Of a stretch of DNA of 64,000 nt, positions 39,589 to 49,229 are shown in pieces. Position numbers and translations under genes: made by a program. Below the pieces are notes generated by a model. It worked only from the letters and a program-made list of their open reading frames with translations. It ran no database searches and was not told the DNA's origin. The stretch is taken from contig NC_012966.1 in NCBI RefSeq assembly GCF_000027005.1, positions 1,240,001 to 1,304,000 on the forward strand, given 5' to 3'. This DNA comes from Komagataella phaffii GS115 (Eukaryota > Ascomycota > Pichiomycetes > Pichiales > Pichiaceae). The first letter of the stretch is position 1; the number at the start of each line of letters is the position of its first letter.

Positions 39589-42500
39589 ATGAGTCGAAAG
39601 AATAACAATTTCTCTTTTGAGCAGGAAAGTGACATCGATGACATTGACCTTCTAGCTGACGATATACCTGCTTCTAGTAATCAACATCAAGCGAGTTCAA
39701 ACGGAGCTACAGCCGGACAGAACTCTAATCCTTTCAAGGACCCATCCATAGAGGACCAGTACATCTATCCGGACGTAGAGTTGGTGGATCTGCAAAGTCG
39801 GATAGACACATCCTCAGCTCCGTTGAATAGTAATGGGAACCCATTTGCAGACTCTAACCAGGTGTTCGATGATGACAATGACATTTTGAACGAAAGAGTG
39901 GCAGATAACAGAAGAGATCTTCCTGATTTCAACTCTCCAAATGAGTCCAAGTTTGATATCAAGATGTACTGGAGTAAACTTTTAGGGAAACCTTATAGTA
40001 AGGTACGAGATAATTCCAGCCCAAGGATCATCCATCTAAATGACCCCGTTACAAACAGTCATTTTAGATACATGGACAACCACATTTCCACAACAAAATA
40101 TAATCTAGCGACCTTTGTTCCAAAGTTCCTATTTGAACAGTTTTCCAAGTATGCAAACTTGTTCTTTTTATTTACTTCCATCATCCAACAAATTCCAGGA
40201 GTTACTCCAACGAATCGTTATACAACAATCGGTACTCTTCTAGTCGTTCTTACTGTGTCAGCAATCAAAGAGATTATGGAAGATCTGAAAAGAAATAGCG
40301 CCGATAAGGAGCTCAATTCCTCAAAAACAATGGTACTTGACTCTAAAGCTCAAAATTTTGTCCCCAAGAGTTGGCTCAATTTGAAGGTGGGAGAAATTGT
40401 CAAAGTATCAAACGGCGAGCCTTTTCCAGCCGATTTACTTTTATTGAGTTCTTCAGAGCCTGAGGCTCTGTGCTACATTGAAACTGCCAATCTGGACGGA
40501 GAAACCAATTTAAAGATCAAGCAAGGTAAATCTCAAACTTCTCATTTAACAAGTCCTCGGCAGCTTTGCAATTTACAGGGGAAAGTACTTTCAGAGAATC
40601 CTAATTCAAGTCTGTATACATATGAAGGAACTATTACCTTTGATAATCAAGAAGTTGCCCTTTCTCCCGACCAAATGCTTTTGAGAGGTGCTAATTTGAA
40701 AAACACTAACTGGGTTGTTGGATTGGTGGTTTTTACTGGCCATGAAACAAAACTGATGAGAAATGCCACAGCTGCGCCGATCAAGAGGACAAATGTTGAA
40801 CGAATTATTAATCTTCAAATTTTGGCCCTATTTGGAATTCTAATCACTTTATCTCTAATTTCTTCACTTGGAAACATCATCAAGTTGCAACTGGACGGGA
40901 ATGAACTAGGCTATTTGGATCTTGAGAATACAAACAAAGTGGGCTTATTTTTCAAAAACATTCTAACCTTTTGGATTCTCTTCTCTAATCTGGTGCCCAT
41001 TTCGTTGTTCGTCAGTGTTGAATTAATAAAATATTATCAAGCTTTTATGATTGCTTCAGACTTAGATATTTATGATGAAGAAAAGGACACCCCTACTGTG
41101 TGCCGAACATCTTCTTTAGTTGAGGAACTTGGCCAGATTGAGTACATATTCTCTGATAAAACAGGTACTCTCACAAGAAACATTATGGAGTATAAAGCAA
41201 GTTCAATTGCAGGTCGTTGTTATATCAAAGATATCCCAGAAGATAGGAGGGCTATTGTTGGTGATGATGGTATTGAAATTGGTTTTCACAACTTTGAGGA
41301 AATGTATCAGGATTTAAATTCAGACGAACTGGGAAACATTATTAATGAGTTCTTTACTTTGTTAGCTACATGTCACACAGTAATCCCAGAGGTTCAAGAT
41401 GATGGTACTATCAAATACCAGGCCGCATCGCCAGACGAAGGAGCCTTGGTTCAAGGTGCGGCAGATGTTGGATATAGGTTCACAGTGAGAAAACCGAACT
41501 CAGTCGTCTTCGAGAATACCCATCTTGGAAGGAAATATACCTACGAACTACTGGATGTTTTAGAATTCAACTCCACCAGAAAGAGAATGTCTGGTATTTT
41601 CAAGTGTCCCGATGGCCGCATCAGATTGTATTCGAAAGGGGCAGATACCGTTATTTTCGAAAGGTTATCACCTAGTGGAAATCACTTTGTGGAGGCTACT
41701 ACCAGGCATTTGGAAGACTTTGCTGCAGAGGGGTTGCGGACATTGTGCATAGCGACAAGAGTGATTTCTGAAGAAGAATATTTGGAGTGGAAACCAATCC
41801 ATGATAAGGCCTCCACAACGTTGGTAGATCGTCAACAAAAAATGGATGATGCAGCGGAGTTAATTGAAAAAGATTTATTCCTGTTGGGAGCTACAGCAAT
41901 TGAAGACAAACTGCAAGATGGCGTTCCAGATACAATTTCCTCTTTGCAGGAGGCAGGTATCAAGATTTGGATATTAACTGGTGATCGACAGGAAACTGCT
42001 ATTAATATTGGTATGAGTTGTCGTTTACTTTCTGAAGATATGAATCTCTTGGTGATAAATGAGGATTCGAAGGAAGAGACGAGGGATAATATGCTGAGCA
42101 AGTTGACAGCGTTGCATGAAAATCAAGTTTCTGCTGAAGACATGAGATCCCTGGCATTGGTTATCGATGGTAAATCATTAGGTTACGCCCTGGATCCAGA
42201 TCTTGAGGACTATTTCCTTGAAATCGGAGTAATGTGTAGGGCTGTTATTTGTTGCCGTGTTTCTCCACTTCAAAAGGCCCTGGTGGTAAAGATGGTTAAA
42301 CGAAGAAAGAAGGCTCTTCTATTAGCAATTGGTGATGGTGCAAATGATGTCAGCATGATTCAAGCTGCCCATGTTGGTATTGGTATCAGTGGTATGGAGG
42401 GTATGCAAGCTGCGAGAAGTGCTGATTTCTCTATCAGTCAGTTTAAGTTTTTGAAAAAATTGCTCATCGTACATGGGGCTTGGTCTTATCAAAGGATCAG

Positions 42501-43386
42501 TGAGGCAATTCTTTACTCGTTCTACAAAAATATTGCATTGTACATGATCCAGTTTTGGTACGCTTTCTCAAATGCCTACAGTGGCCAAACTGTTGTGGAG
42601 TCTTGGACATTAACTTTGTACAATGTTTTTTACACTGTGGCTCCGCCAATTGTTATAGGAATATTTGATCAATTTGTGAGTGCTCGTTACTTGGATAGAT
42701 ATCCACGGTTATACCGTGTTTGCCAAAAGGGCACTTTCTTCAACGTGACTATTTTTTGGGGGTGGGTTATAAATGGGTTTTACCATTCAGCTGTCATATA
42801 CCTATGCTCCATTTTCATATACAGATATGGAAATGTACTGAGTGGTGGTCAGGTTGCTGATCATTGGACCTTCGGTACAGCTGTTTTCACATCTTGTACA
42901 CTGACAGCACTCGGAAAGGCTGCATTAGTGACTAATCTCTGGACTAAGTTTACTTTGTTGGCTATTCCGGGTTCATTTGGTTTTTGGTTGCTATTCTTCC
43001 CCTTCCATGCTACTGTTGGTCCTCTCATCAACGTTTCCCAAGAATACAGAGGAATAATTCCTTCGGTTTATGGTTCTTTAACATTCTGGGCTATGACTTT
43101 GGTGGTTCCAATCATGTGTCTTTTAAGGGATATTTTATGGAAGTACTACAGACGAATGTACCATCCGGAAACATATCATTTCGTTCAGGAGATTCAAAAG
43201 TACAACATACAGGACCACAAACCTAGAGTTACACACTTCCAAAAAGCGATCCGAAAAGTCCGTCAAGTTCACCGTATGAGAAAACAAAGGGGATTTGCCT
43301 TTTCCCAGGCCGATGAGGGCCAAGATAAACTGGTTCGCCTCTACGACACTACAAAAAAGAGAGATATAAATGGAGTGTTGTGGTGA
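39589..43386 (+). CDS. DRS2: P4-ATPase phospholipid flippase DRS2
   Basis: Aminophospholipid flippase of the trans-Golgi/endosome system, working with Cdc50. Protein of 1265 residues, ATG at 39589. The phosphorylation site is D523 in FSDKTGTLTRN; the actuator motif is CYIETANLDGETNLKIKQ; the hinge carries LLAIGDGANDVSMIQAAHVG. About ten membrane segments are present. The acidic N terminus contains NPF motifs (NPFKD, NPFAD). The C-terminal tail has RGFAFSQ, part of the Drs2-specific regulatory region that binds Gea2 and PI4P, which favours DRS2 over DNF1/2 or NEO1. It converges on the PCI gene with a 22-base gap. Confidence 0.94.
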   Translation: MSRKNNNFSFEQESDIDDIDLLADDIPASSNQHQASSNGATAGQNSNPFKDPSIEDQYIYPDVELVDLQSRIDTSSAPLNSNGNPFADSNQVFDDDNDILNERVADNRRDLPDFNSPNESKFDIKMYWSKLLGKPYSKVRDNSSPRIIHLNDPVTNSHFRYMDNHISTTKYNLATFVPKFLFEQFSKYANLFFLFTSIIQQIPGVTPTNRYTTIGTLLVVLTVSAIKEIMEDLKRNSADKELNSSKTMVLDSKAQNFVPKSWLNLKVGEIVKVSNGEPFPADLLLLSSSEPEALCYIETANLDGETNLKIKQGKSQTSHLTSPRQLCNLQGKVLSENPNSSLYTYEGTITFDNQEVALSPDQMLLRGANLKNTNWVVGLVVFTGHETKLMRNATAAPIKRTNVERIINLQILALFGILITLSLISSLGNIIKLQLDGNELGYLDLENTNKVGLFFKNILTFWILFSNLVPISLFVSVELIKYYQAFMIASDLDIYDEEKDTPTVCRTSSLVEELGQIEYIFSDKTGTLTRNIMEYKASSIAGRCYIKDIPEDRRAIVGDDGIEIGFHNFEEMYQDLNSDELGNIINEFFTLLATCHTVIPEVQDDGTIKYQAASPDEGALVQGAADVGYRFTVRKPNSVVFENTHLGRKYTYELLDVLEFNSTRKRMSGIFKCPDGRIRLYSKGADTVIFERLSPSGNHFVEATTRHLEDFAAEGLRTLCIATRVISEEEYLEWKPIHDKASTTLVDRQQKMDDAAELIEKDLFLLGATAIEDKLQDGVPDTISSLQEAGIKIWILTGDRQETAINIGMSCRLLSEDMNLLVINEDSKEETRDNMLSKLTALHENQVSAEDMRSLALVIDGKSLGYALDPDLEDYFLEIGVMCRAVICCRVSPLQKALVVKMVKRRKKALLLAIGDGANDVSMIQAAHVGIGISGMEGMQAARSADFSISQFKFLKKLLIVHGAWSYQRISEAILYSFYKNIALYMIQFWYAFSNAYSGQTVVESWTLTLYNVFYTVAPPIVIGIFDQFVSARYLDRYPRLYRVCQKGTFFNVTIFWGWVINGFYHSAVIYLCSIFIYRYGNVLSGGQVADHWTFGTAVFTSCTLTALGKAALVTNLWTKFTLLAIPGSFGFWLLFFPFHATVGPLINVSQEYRGIIPSVYGSLTFWAMTLVVPIMCLLRDILWKYYRRMYHPETYHFVQEIQKYNIQDHKPRVTHFQKAIRKVRQVHRMRKQRGFAFSQADEGQDKLVRLYDTTKKRDINGVLW

Positions 43387-43408
43387 TTCTTTTGGAACCA
43401 GTCATTCA

Positions 43409-44698
43409 TTATTCGTTATTTAAATACCTTTCTTCTGTATATTTGTATAGTTCAGACAGTCTTCTAGTGTTATCCAGCAATTTAAAGTTGAGATCTTGCA
43501 GCTCGTTTTGAAGCTGGTGGGATTTTTCTATCGACGAAGAGAACTTTGGAACTCTTACCAGGTAATCATCTTGTAGCTTCCAGCCCTCCAGGAGATCTCT
43601 TTGGATTGCTGAATCAATAAACTCAGCAAAAGGTGCAATCTCAAGATTTGTGCCATCTATATCAAAGGAAATTAGGTCATCGAAGGTAGCCTTCAAAGTG
43701 TCTATTTGAATTCTTACAAGAAGTTTCAAGCTGGTCAACAATTTGACTAACCTTAGCTTCTCAATAAGAAGAAAATATATCTCAAATTTCAATTGTGGGT
43801 TGAGTCTCAGTATTAAATTTTTTTTGCTCAATGTCAGGATCAATCTTTGCACATCCAGATTTCGATACGCTGTCATGATAGAACTCAAAGTATTGAGCTG
43901 CTTAAAGTGAACTTTGAATTTTTTGAAAAATGAGTACTTTAAAGGTTTGTTGGGGCTTAATATCAATGAGTTGACAATAACGAGAGTTCTGATTCTGTTT
44001 TTCAATAAATTAGACTCAATCGGAATGGCTAAGGATACCAATGTCCTAAGATAAGAATTGGCAAGTTGAAACTTGTGTAAGTTCATATGAGCAACACAAA
44101 TTTTATAGTACCAGTTTGTAATAAGTTCCTGCTTCAAATAATTGGAGGAGATTTCTGTAAAATCTGTGAGCTTGTACTTTTCACAAAGGTGAACCACTTG
44201 ATCGTACTGTTTCACGTAGCATAGGGAATCCATAGTTTTGATAGTTAGATAATCTAACTTGGAATTCCAGGATAACTTCCTCAGCAATAAATCCAGTAAA
44301 GAGCTTGCTGCAGACTCATATTGCCTTTGTTTGATCAGTTTGGTGACTATTCTGATGATGTAGTTGAAATTAGTTTGTAGTTCGTCTCCCAAGTCAGGAA
44401 TTGGCTGCAAGACCAACTCTAGGTTTAAACTTTTCGTGTACGGCTTTAAGTTCTGCATTAATTGTAGTATATGGTATTCTGCTTCATTGTTGAGATTCTT
44501 ATCCTGAGATTGCTGTTCCTGTATGAACTCTATCGTGGAGCACAGCTTCGTCAGTGTTAAGGTCCACAGTACACTATGTTTCTCGATATTGGGATAACCC
44601 GCCAATTCGATGTCGGAGTTTGTGAGATGGTTCGAAATGGTGTCATAAAGATGTACTATATCTACCGAAGAAGACTCTTCGGTATTTATTGACGTCAT
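43409..44698 (-). CDS. PCI-domain protein, possibly Thp1/PCID2 or Csn12 type
   Basis: Protein of 429 residues, ATG at 44698. It is all-helical, with no signal or membrane segment. The arrangement WYYKICVAHMNLHKFQLANSYLRTLVSL, then RIRTLVIVNSLILSPNKPLKYSFFKKF, then NPQLKFEIYFLLIEKLRLVKLLTSL resembles the helical repeats and winged helix of PCI proteins. It is closest in pattern to the Thp1/PCID2 group (TREX-2 mRNA export) or Csn12. A proteasome-lid or COP9 subunit is less likely because the usual landmarks are absent. The similarity is weak, so I give no symbol. Confidence 0.6.
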   Translation of the reverse strand: MTSINTEESSSVDIVHLYDTISNHLTNSDIELAGYPNIEKHSVLWTLTLTKLCSTIEFIQEQQSQDKNLNNEAEYHILQLMQNLKPYTKSLNLELVLQPIPDLGDELQTNFNYIIRIVTKLIKQRQYESAASSLLDLLLRKLSWNSKLDYLTIKTMDSLCYVKQYDQVVHLCEKYKLTDFTEISSNYLKQELITNWYYKICVAHMNLHKFQLANSYLRTLVSLAIPIESNLLKNRIRTLVIVNSLILSPNKPLKYSFFKKFKVHFKQLNTLSSIMTAYRNLDVQRLILTLSKKNLILRLNPQLKFEIYFLLIEKLRLVKLLTSLKLLVRIQIDTLKATFDDLISFDIDGTNLEIAPFAEFIDSAIQRDLLEGWKLQDDYLVRVPKFSSSIEKSHQLQNELQDLNFKLLDNTRRLSELYKYTEERYLNNE

Positions 44699-44845
44699 TC
44701 AATGCTCTGTGCTAAGTATGACCAGGGTCAGGTTCAAGGATAAGGTTCGGTTGATCTCCGCGCGACGGAGGAGGGAATGGGATGATACGTCTTAATTAAG
44801 TAAGCATGCGATGTCTTATCAAAGCTCTTCTTTCTCCCCACATTT

Positions 44846-45811
44846 ATGACACCAATTACAAAGATGGACAGCTGGCTCAAACAAAAACGGTGCAGAGTCC
44901 TAGACGGAGCTTTAGGAACAGAGTTGGAAAAGCTGGGTATTGATATCAAGAGTCGATTGTGGTCAGGAAAAGCTCTTTTCTATTCTCCAGAGACTATTAC
45001 TCAAATCCATAGCAGCTATATTCAAGCAGGAGCTGAGTTGATATTAACATGTACTTATCAATTGAGCGACCAGGGACTGAAAGATTTAGGGATTGACGAT
45101 CCTGATGTGTACGACAGGGCTGTGAAGCTGGCTAAAGATGCTGTTGACCAGAATGAGGGAGAAAATAAAGCCAAAATCGTTGGTTCAATAGGTTCCTATG
45201 GTGCCTATTTATCGGGAGGAGAGGAGTACACTGGAGAGTATGGAGCTATTAGCAAGTCAGAGTTGGAAGAATTTCATAGAGTTCGATTACAAAGTCTGCT
45301 CACAAATCCAGATGTGGATTTGATAGGATTTGAAACTATCCCTAATATTTTGGAAGCAGAGACTTTGGTTGTCCTCTTCAATGCGTTAGCGACCAGTTTG
45401 AATGTTGATAAAGGATATTACATGTCGTTTAATTGCAGGGAGGAGAGCAATCAATCTGTAATCGCAGATGGCACCTCCATACCGGAAGTATCCGACAGAT
45501 TGTCCAAACTTGATGTATCCAGAATGTATGCCATAGGTACAAACTGCTGCAGCATCAGCACTGCTAACGGGGCAGTGGAGCTATTCTCTAAACATACAAA
45601 CCTTCCATTGATCGTTTACCCCAATTCTGGGGAGAGATATGACAAAACTGAAAAAAAATGGCTCCCTGGTGAATGCGACCAAAAAATAACTGACATCGTA
45701 GTCAATTGGCTGCAACTGAATGTAAAGATCATTGGAGGATGTTGTCGGACCAATCCCCACTTTATTCGTCAACTTAGAGATATAGTCGACAACAGTAGCA
45801 GAAGTGGATGA
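44846..45811 (+). CDS. SAM4: Homocysteine S-methyltransferase (SAM4/MHT1 type)
   Basis: Zinc-dependent methyltransferase making methionine from homocysteine, using S-adenosylmethionine or S-methylmethionine. Protein of 321 residues, ATG at 44846 (a second Met follows six codons later). Landmarks are VLDGALGTELEKLGID near the start, GAELILTCTYQLS, and the zinc-ligand cysteines in AIGTNCCSIS and IIGGCCRTNPHFI. Yeast has two such genes, SAM4 and MHT1; the choice of symbol is not decided by sequence alone. Confidence 0.86.
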   Translation: MTPITKMDSWLKQKRCRVLDGALGTELEKLGIDIKSRLWSGKALFYSPETITQIHSSYIQAGAELILTCTYQLSDQGLKDLGIDDPDVYDRAVKLAKDAVDQNEGENKAKIVGSIGSYGAYLSGGEEYTGEYGAISKSELEEFHRVRLQSLLTNPDVDLIGFETIPNILEAETLVVLFNALATSLNVDKGYYMSFNCREESNQSVIADGTSIPEVSDRLSKLDVSRMYAIGTNCCSISTANGAVELFSKHTNLPLIVYPNSGERYDKTEKKWLPGECDQKITDIVVNWLQLNVKIIGGCCRTNPHFIRQLRDIVDNSSRSG

Positions 45812-45949
45812 AGATATGACATCCGACATTTAACATCTCAGTAATTTTTTTTTCTCGACCTGACATCTCATGAATAGCATGAATAGGGTATGACGAAATG
45901 ACGCACTCGAATTATTTTCATCTACCTCTTTCTACCCTATTTATATAAA

Positions 45950-47296
45950 ATGGCTGACGTTATTGCTAAGAATGCCCATTTGGCATCCACAGTGTTGAAA
46001 ACTTTGACTGACAATGAGAGGTCTGATGCCTTGGTAAAGGTTGAGCGTGCCTTGAAACTGAACAAGGATCGAATCTTGGAGGCCAACTTGGTGGACATGG
46101 AGACAGCAAAGAAGAATAATCTAAGTGACTCGTTGATTAAAAGATTGGATTTATCCAAGAACGACAAGTTTGATTCCATGTGCCAGGGTGTGTTGGATGT
46201 TGCCCAACTGGAAGACCCTTTAAACAAGATCACTTTAGCCACAAAGATTGATGACGGACTGAATTTGTATCGATTAACTTGCCCTGTTGGAGTGTTGTTG
46301 ATCATATTCGAAAGTCGTCCAGAAGTTATTGCCAATATCACTGCTTTGGCAATCAAATCTGGTAATGCTGCCATTCTGAAAGGTGGTAAGGAGAGTTTCA
46401 ACACTTTCAAGGCATTGTCTGACGTAATCAATGAGACTCTGACTAAAGAGACGAAAGTACCAGAGAACTCCATTCAACTTATTTCCACCAGAAGCGATGT
46501 CAGTGACTTGTTGAGTCAGGACAAGTACATCGATCTGGTGATTCCCAGAGGCTCCAACGCATTAGTTCGTAACATCAAGGACAATACCAAGATTCCTGTC
46601 TTGGGACATGCTGATGGAATTTGCTCTATCTACGTGGATGAGTTTGCCCAACTTGATAAAGCTACCAAGATTCTTATCGACTCTAAGACCAACTATCCAG
46701 CTGGTTGTAATGCTGTGGAGAAATGCCTCATCGACGAGACTTTAGTAAAGTCGAACTTAGACGATAAGGTTGTTCCTCTATTGAAAAGTTTGATAGAAGC
46801 TGGTATCACTCTCCACATCGATCCTGAACTGCTTAAATTGTTACCTCAAGAGATTTCTGCTAACGAAAAGACTGTTGCAGCAACGGAAGACGACTTTTCC
46901 AGAGAGTTCCTGTCCTTTGACCTTGCCGTCAAGGCCGTTAAGAATGTTCAAGAGGCTATTCTCCACATAAATGAGCATTCTTCAAAACATACGGACTGTA
47001 TCATAACCGAGAACAAAGAAAATGCCGATAGATTCCTACAAGGTATCGACTCCTCAGGAGTTTACTGGAATTGTTCTACCAGATTTGCTGATGGTTTCCG
47101 TTATGGATTTGGTGCTGAAGTTGGTATCTCCACCAACAAAATTCATTCTCGTGGACCTGTGGGACTAGAGGGATTAGTTTGCTACTACTACCAAATGCGT
47201 GGAGATGGCCACATTGCTGGCGATTACGCTGGTGCCGGAGGGGTTCGGGTTTTCAAGCATGAGAAAATCGACCCCAATTCAGTAGTGTTGAACTAA
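45950..47296 (+). CDS. PRO2: Gamma-glutamyl phosphate reductase PRO2
   Basis: Second enzyme of proline biosynthesis, reducing gamma-glutamyl phosphate to glutamate semialdehyde with NADPH. Protein of 448 residues (S. cerevisiae: 456), ATG at 45950. Landmarks are CPVGVLLIIFESRPEVIANI, LVIPRGSNALVRNIK, and the catalytic C253 in NYPAGCNAVEKCLID. The C-terminal RGPVGLEGLVCYYYQMRGDG is intact. No anomalies. Confidence 0.97.
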   Translation: MADVIAKNAHLASTVLKTLTDNERSDALVKVERALKLNKDRILEANLVDMETAKKNNLSDSLIKRLDLSKNDKFDSMCQGVLDVAQLEDPLNKITLATKIDDGLNLYRLTCPVGVLLIIFESRPEVIANITALAIKSGNAAILKGGKESFNTFKALSDVINETLTKETKVPENSIQLISTRSDVSDLLSQDKYIDLVIPRGSNALVRNIKDNTKIPVLGHADGICSIYVDEFAQLDKATKILIDSKTNYPAGCNAVEKCLIDETLVKSNLDDKVVPLLKSLIEAGITLHIDPELLKLLPQEISANEKTVAATEDDFSREFLSFDLAVKAVKNVQEAILHINEHSSKHTDCIITENKENADRFLQGIDSSGVYWNCSTRFADGFRYGFGAEVGISTNKIHSRGPVGLEGLVCYYYQMRGDGHIAGDYAGAGGVRVFKHEKIDPNSVVLN

Positions 47297-47900
47297 AGTA
47301 ATGCCATGTTTAGATCGTATATAGCGGCAACTATGACATGTTTACTCTCATTCCTCGACCGAATGTGTCTGCCAAGATAAGACTAATAAGTTTGCTGCAT
47401 GTTTATGCATATTTTACTTTATCACCATGGAAACATACATATTCTTGTAGCTTTGGCGTTCTCTGCCCGTCATCGAAACAGTCGTTTATGCAAACAGACT
47501 TAACCTGTTCTCGAAGCGGTCTCCAGCTATCATCATGCCAATACTTGCTGTACCTGTAGGAGCTTGTCGTGGGTTATCTCTTCCATCATGAAATGACTAA
47601 CAGAACCCCCATCTACCATAGAACTAATAGGAATGCACCTGAAACGAAAGTGGTTATCAGTCATTACTTATCAGTAAAAGGACTACCTGTAATTAATGCT
47701 TCAAATGACTAGTTGAGTGCATCATCATGTACAGTAAAAAAAAGAAAAGTTGCGCTAGTAAATTAAAAAGAAGCGTGGCCCTGCTTGCCATGTGGCCCCC
47801 ACTTGACTTTCTCCTTTATTGGCACCAGTAAAACCGGTACACAAATTCCACTCCAGCAACTGTCAGACAGTGACATATTTTTTATTGCACCACTTACTGA
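47297..47900. other. Intergenic region, PRO2 to kinase gene
   Basis: About 600 bases between tandem plus-strand genes. It contains an A-rich stretch near 47735-47760 and a GC-richer block with CCCCCAC around 47795. A short open frame at 47338-47559 lacks an identifiable domain and I do not support it as a gene. Confidence 0.35.
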
Positions 47901-49076
47901 ATGTTTGATGGTCTGAAAATCAGTTCCACTAGTAGGCCTCGTCAGGGCAAAGCGAAGAGTGATACCAACCTATGCATTGATACCCATGATACCATCTCTA
48001 AATCGTTTGACGATGATGCCTCCTCCGACAATGAGATATTATTTGACTCACAACAATCACCAGATATGACCACCATCAGTGGTAGTTTCCAATCGCCACT
48101 TACCCCATTCATCGTAGACTCTGCTACCTTTACTCATAAACCAATATTATTAGAATTAGAGAACGAAATCTCCTCCATATGTGCAAGAGTTCAAGGCTCA
48201 GTGCCAAAGTCCTCACTTTGCATAGATGAAAGGCTCTATTCTGTCAAAATAGGAAGACTTGTTGGAACCGGTGGCGACTCAAGAATATTCGATTGCACTC
48301 TTACCGGTAACGTTCCCAATATACCACTTCCACGTGAACCACTCGTGATTAAGATACCTTTGAATAAATACGGATGCCGATACATTGAACGGGAAGCACA
48401 GGTGCTTTCAAAGCTCAATGGAGATACCCGATTTTTGCATTCGTATGGGCTGTACAACCTATCCTCCAAAGAATATCCTAGATGTCCAAAAGATACCCAG
48501 TTTCCCTCCCTAGTATTACCCAAGATGGATACCGATTTAGAAAATTTTATAAACTCCTTAGACGCTGATGAGCATGTGGAGGGAGTCTTTATTGGAAAAG
48601 ATAGATGGTGGAGTTTAGCAACCTGTCTTTTCCAAGGCCTACTCTCAATGGAACTTTCTGGAATTGTCCATTGCGATTTAAAAACATCAAACATTTTGAT
48701 GAAGGGAGAGTCCTTCTCAATTGCAGACTTTTCTTCTGCAAGATTTTATTATAGTTCTCCTGTTGACAAGGAGCAAAGAGGTACCCTGACATTCACTGCT
48801 CCAGAGCTGTTGAAGTTGGACGCTGAACCTCCAAGTTTCCATACAGATCTGTTTTCCGCAGGTTTGATTCTTCTCCATGCCGCCACAGGCAAGGAGCCTT
48901 ACAGTGGAATTCATAACAATACACAACTGATGCTGCTAGCCAAAACAGGTGCTATTTGGAAGTTACTAGATCCCGAATCCCTTTCAAGGCTGAATGAAGA
49001 CAGCAACATTTATAAGATGCTGCATATGATCCTCGTGGAGAGATGCCAGCTACACCAATTACAGAGCTACTTCTGA
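47901..49076 (+). CDS. Protein kinase-like protein, atypical (ISR1-like?)
   Basis: Protein of 391 residues, ATG at 47901. About 110 disordered residues precede a kinase domain: glycine loop VGTGGDSRIF, candidate ATP lysine in EPLVIKIP, catalytic loop H257-C-D259-L-K261-T-S-N264, metal site D276-F-S278 instead of DFG, and GTLTFTAPELL as the APE region. The catalytic Asp, Lys and Asn are kept, while HRD has become HCD and the DFG Gly is Ser. It may therefore be active but atypical. The general look recalls fungal Isr1-like kinases; this is a tentative resemblance. The domain ends early, within 130 residues of the DFS motif. Confidence 0.72.
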   Translation: MFDGLKISSTSRPRQGKAKSDTNLCIDTHDTISKSFDDDASSDNEILFDSQQSPDMTTISGSFQSPLTPFIVDSATFTHKPILLELENEISSICARVQGSVPKSSLCIDERLYSVKIGRLVGTGGDSRIFDCTLTGNVPNIPLPREPLVIKIPLNKYGCRYIEREAQVLSKLNGDTRFLHSYGLYNLSSKEYPRCPKDTQFPSLVLPKMDTDLENFINSLDADEHVEGVFIGKDRWWSLATCLFQGLLSMELSGIVHCDLKTSNILMKGESFSIADFSSARFYYSSPVDKEQRGTLTFTAPELLKLDAEPPSFHTDLFSAGLILLHAATGKEPYSGIHNNTQLMLLAKTGAIWKLLDPESLSRLNEDSNIYKMLHMILVERCQLHQLQSYF

Positions 49077-49229
49077 TTTCTTCCCGTTATACCATTTTAT
49101 TCGTTTCATCTTACACGTCTTCCAGACCCAGTTTTATTATACCTTTTGCTTATGTAATATTATTTAGCGGAATAAAATTTACGAAAAAAAAAAATTATAG
49201 TTCTGTTACTTAGTGAAGTCCCCTACGCA

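Noticed and set aside
47338..47559. 73-codon frame after PRO2
   Set aside because: No domain, no supporting context; likely chance.
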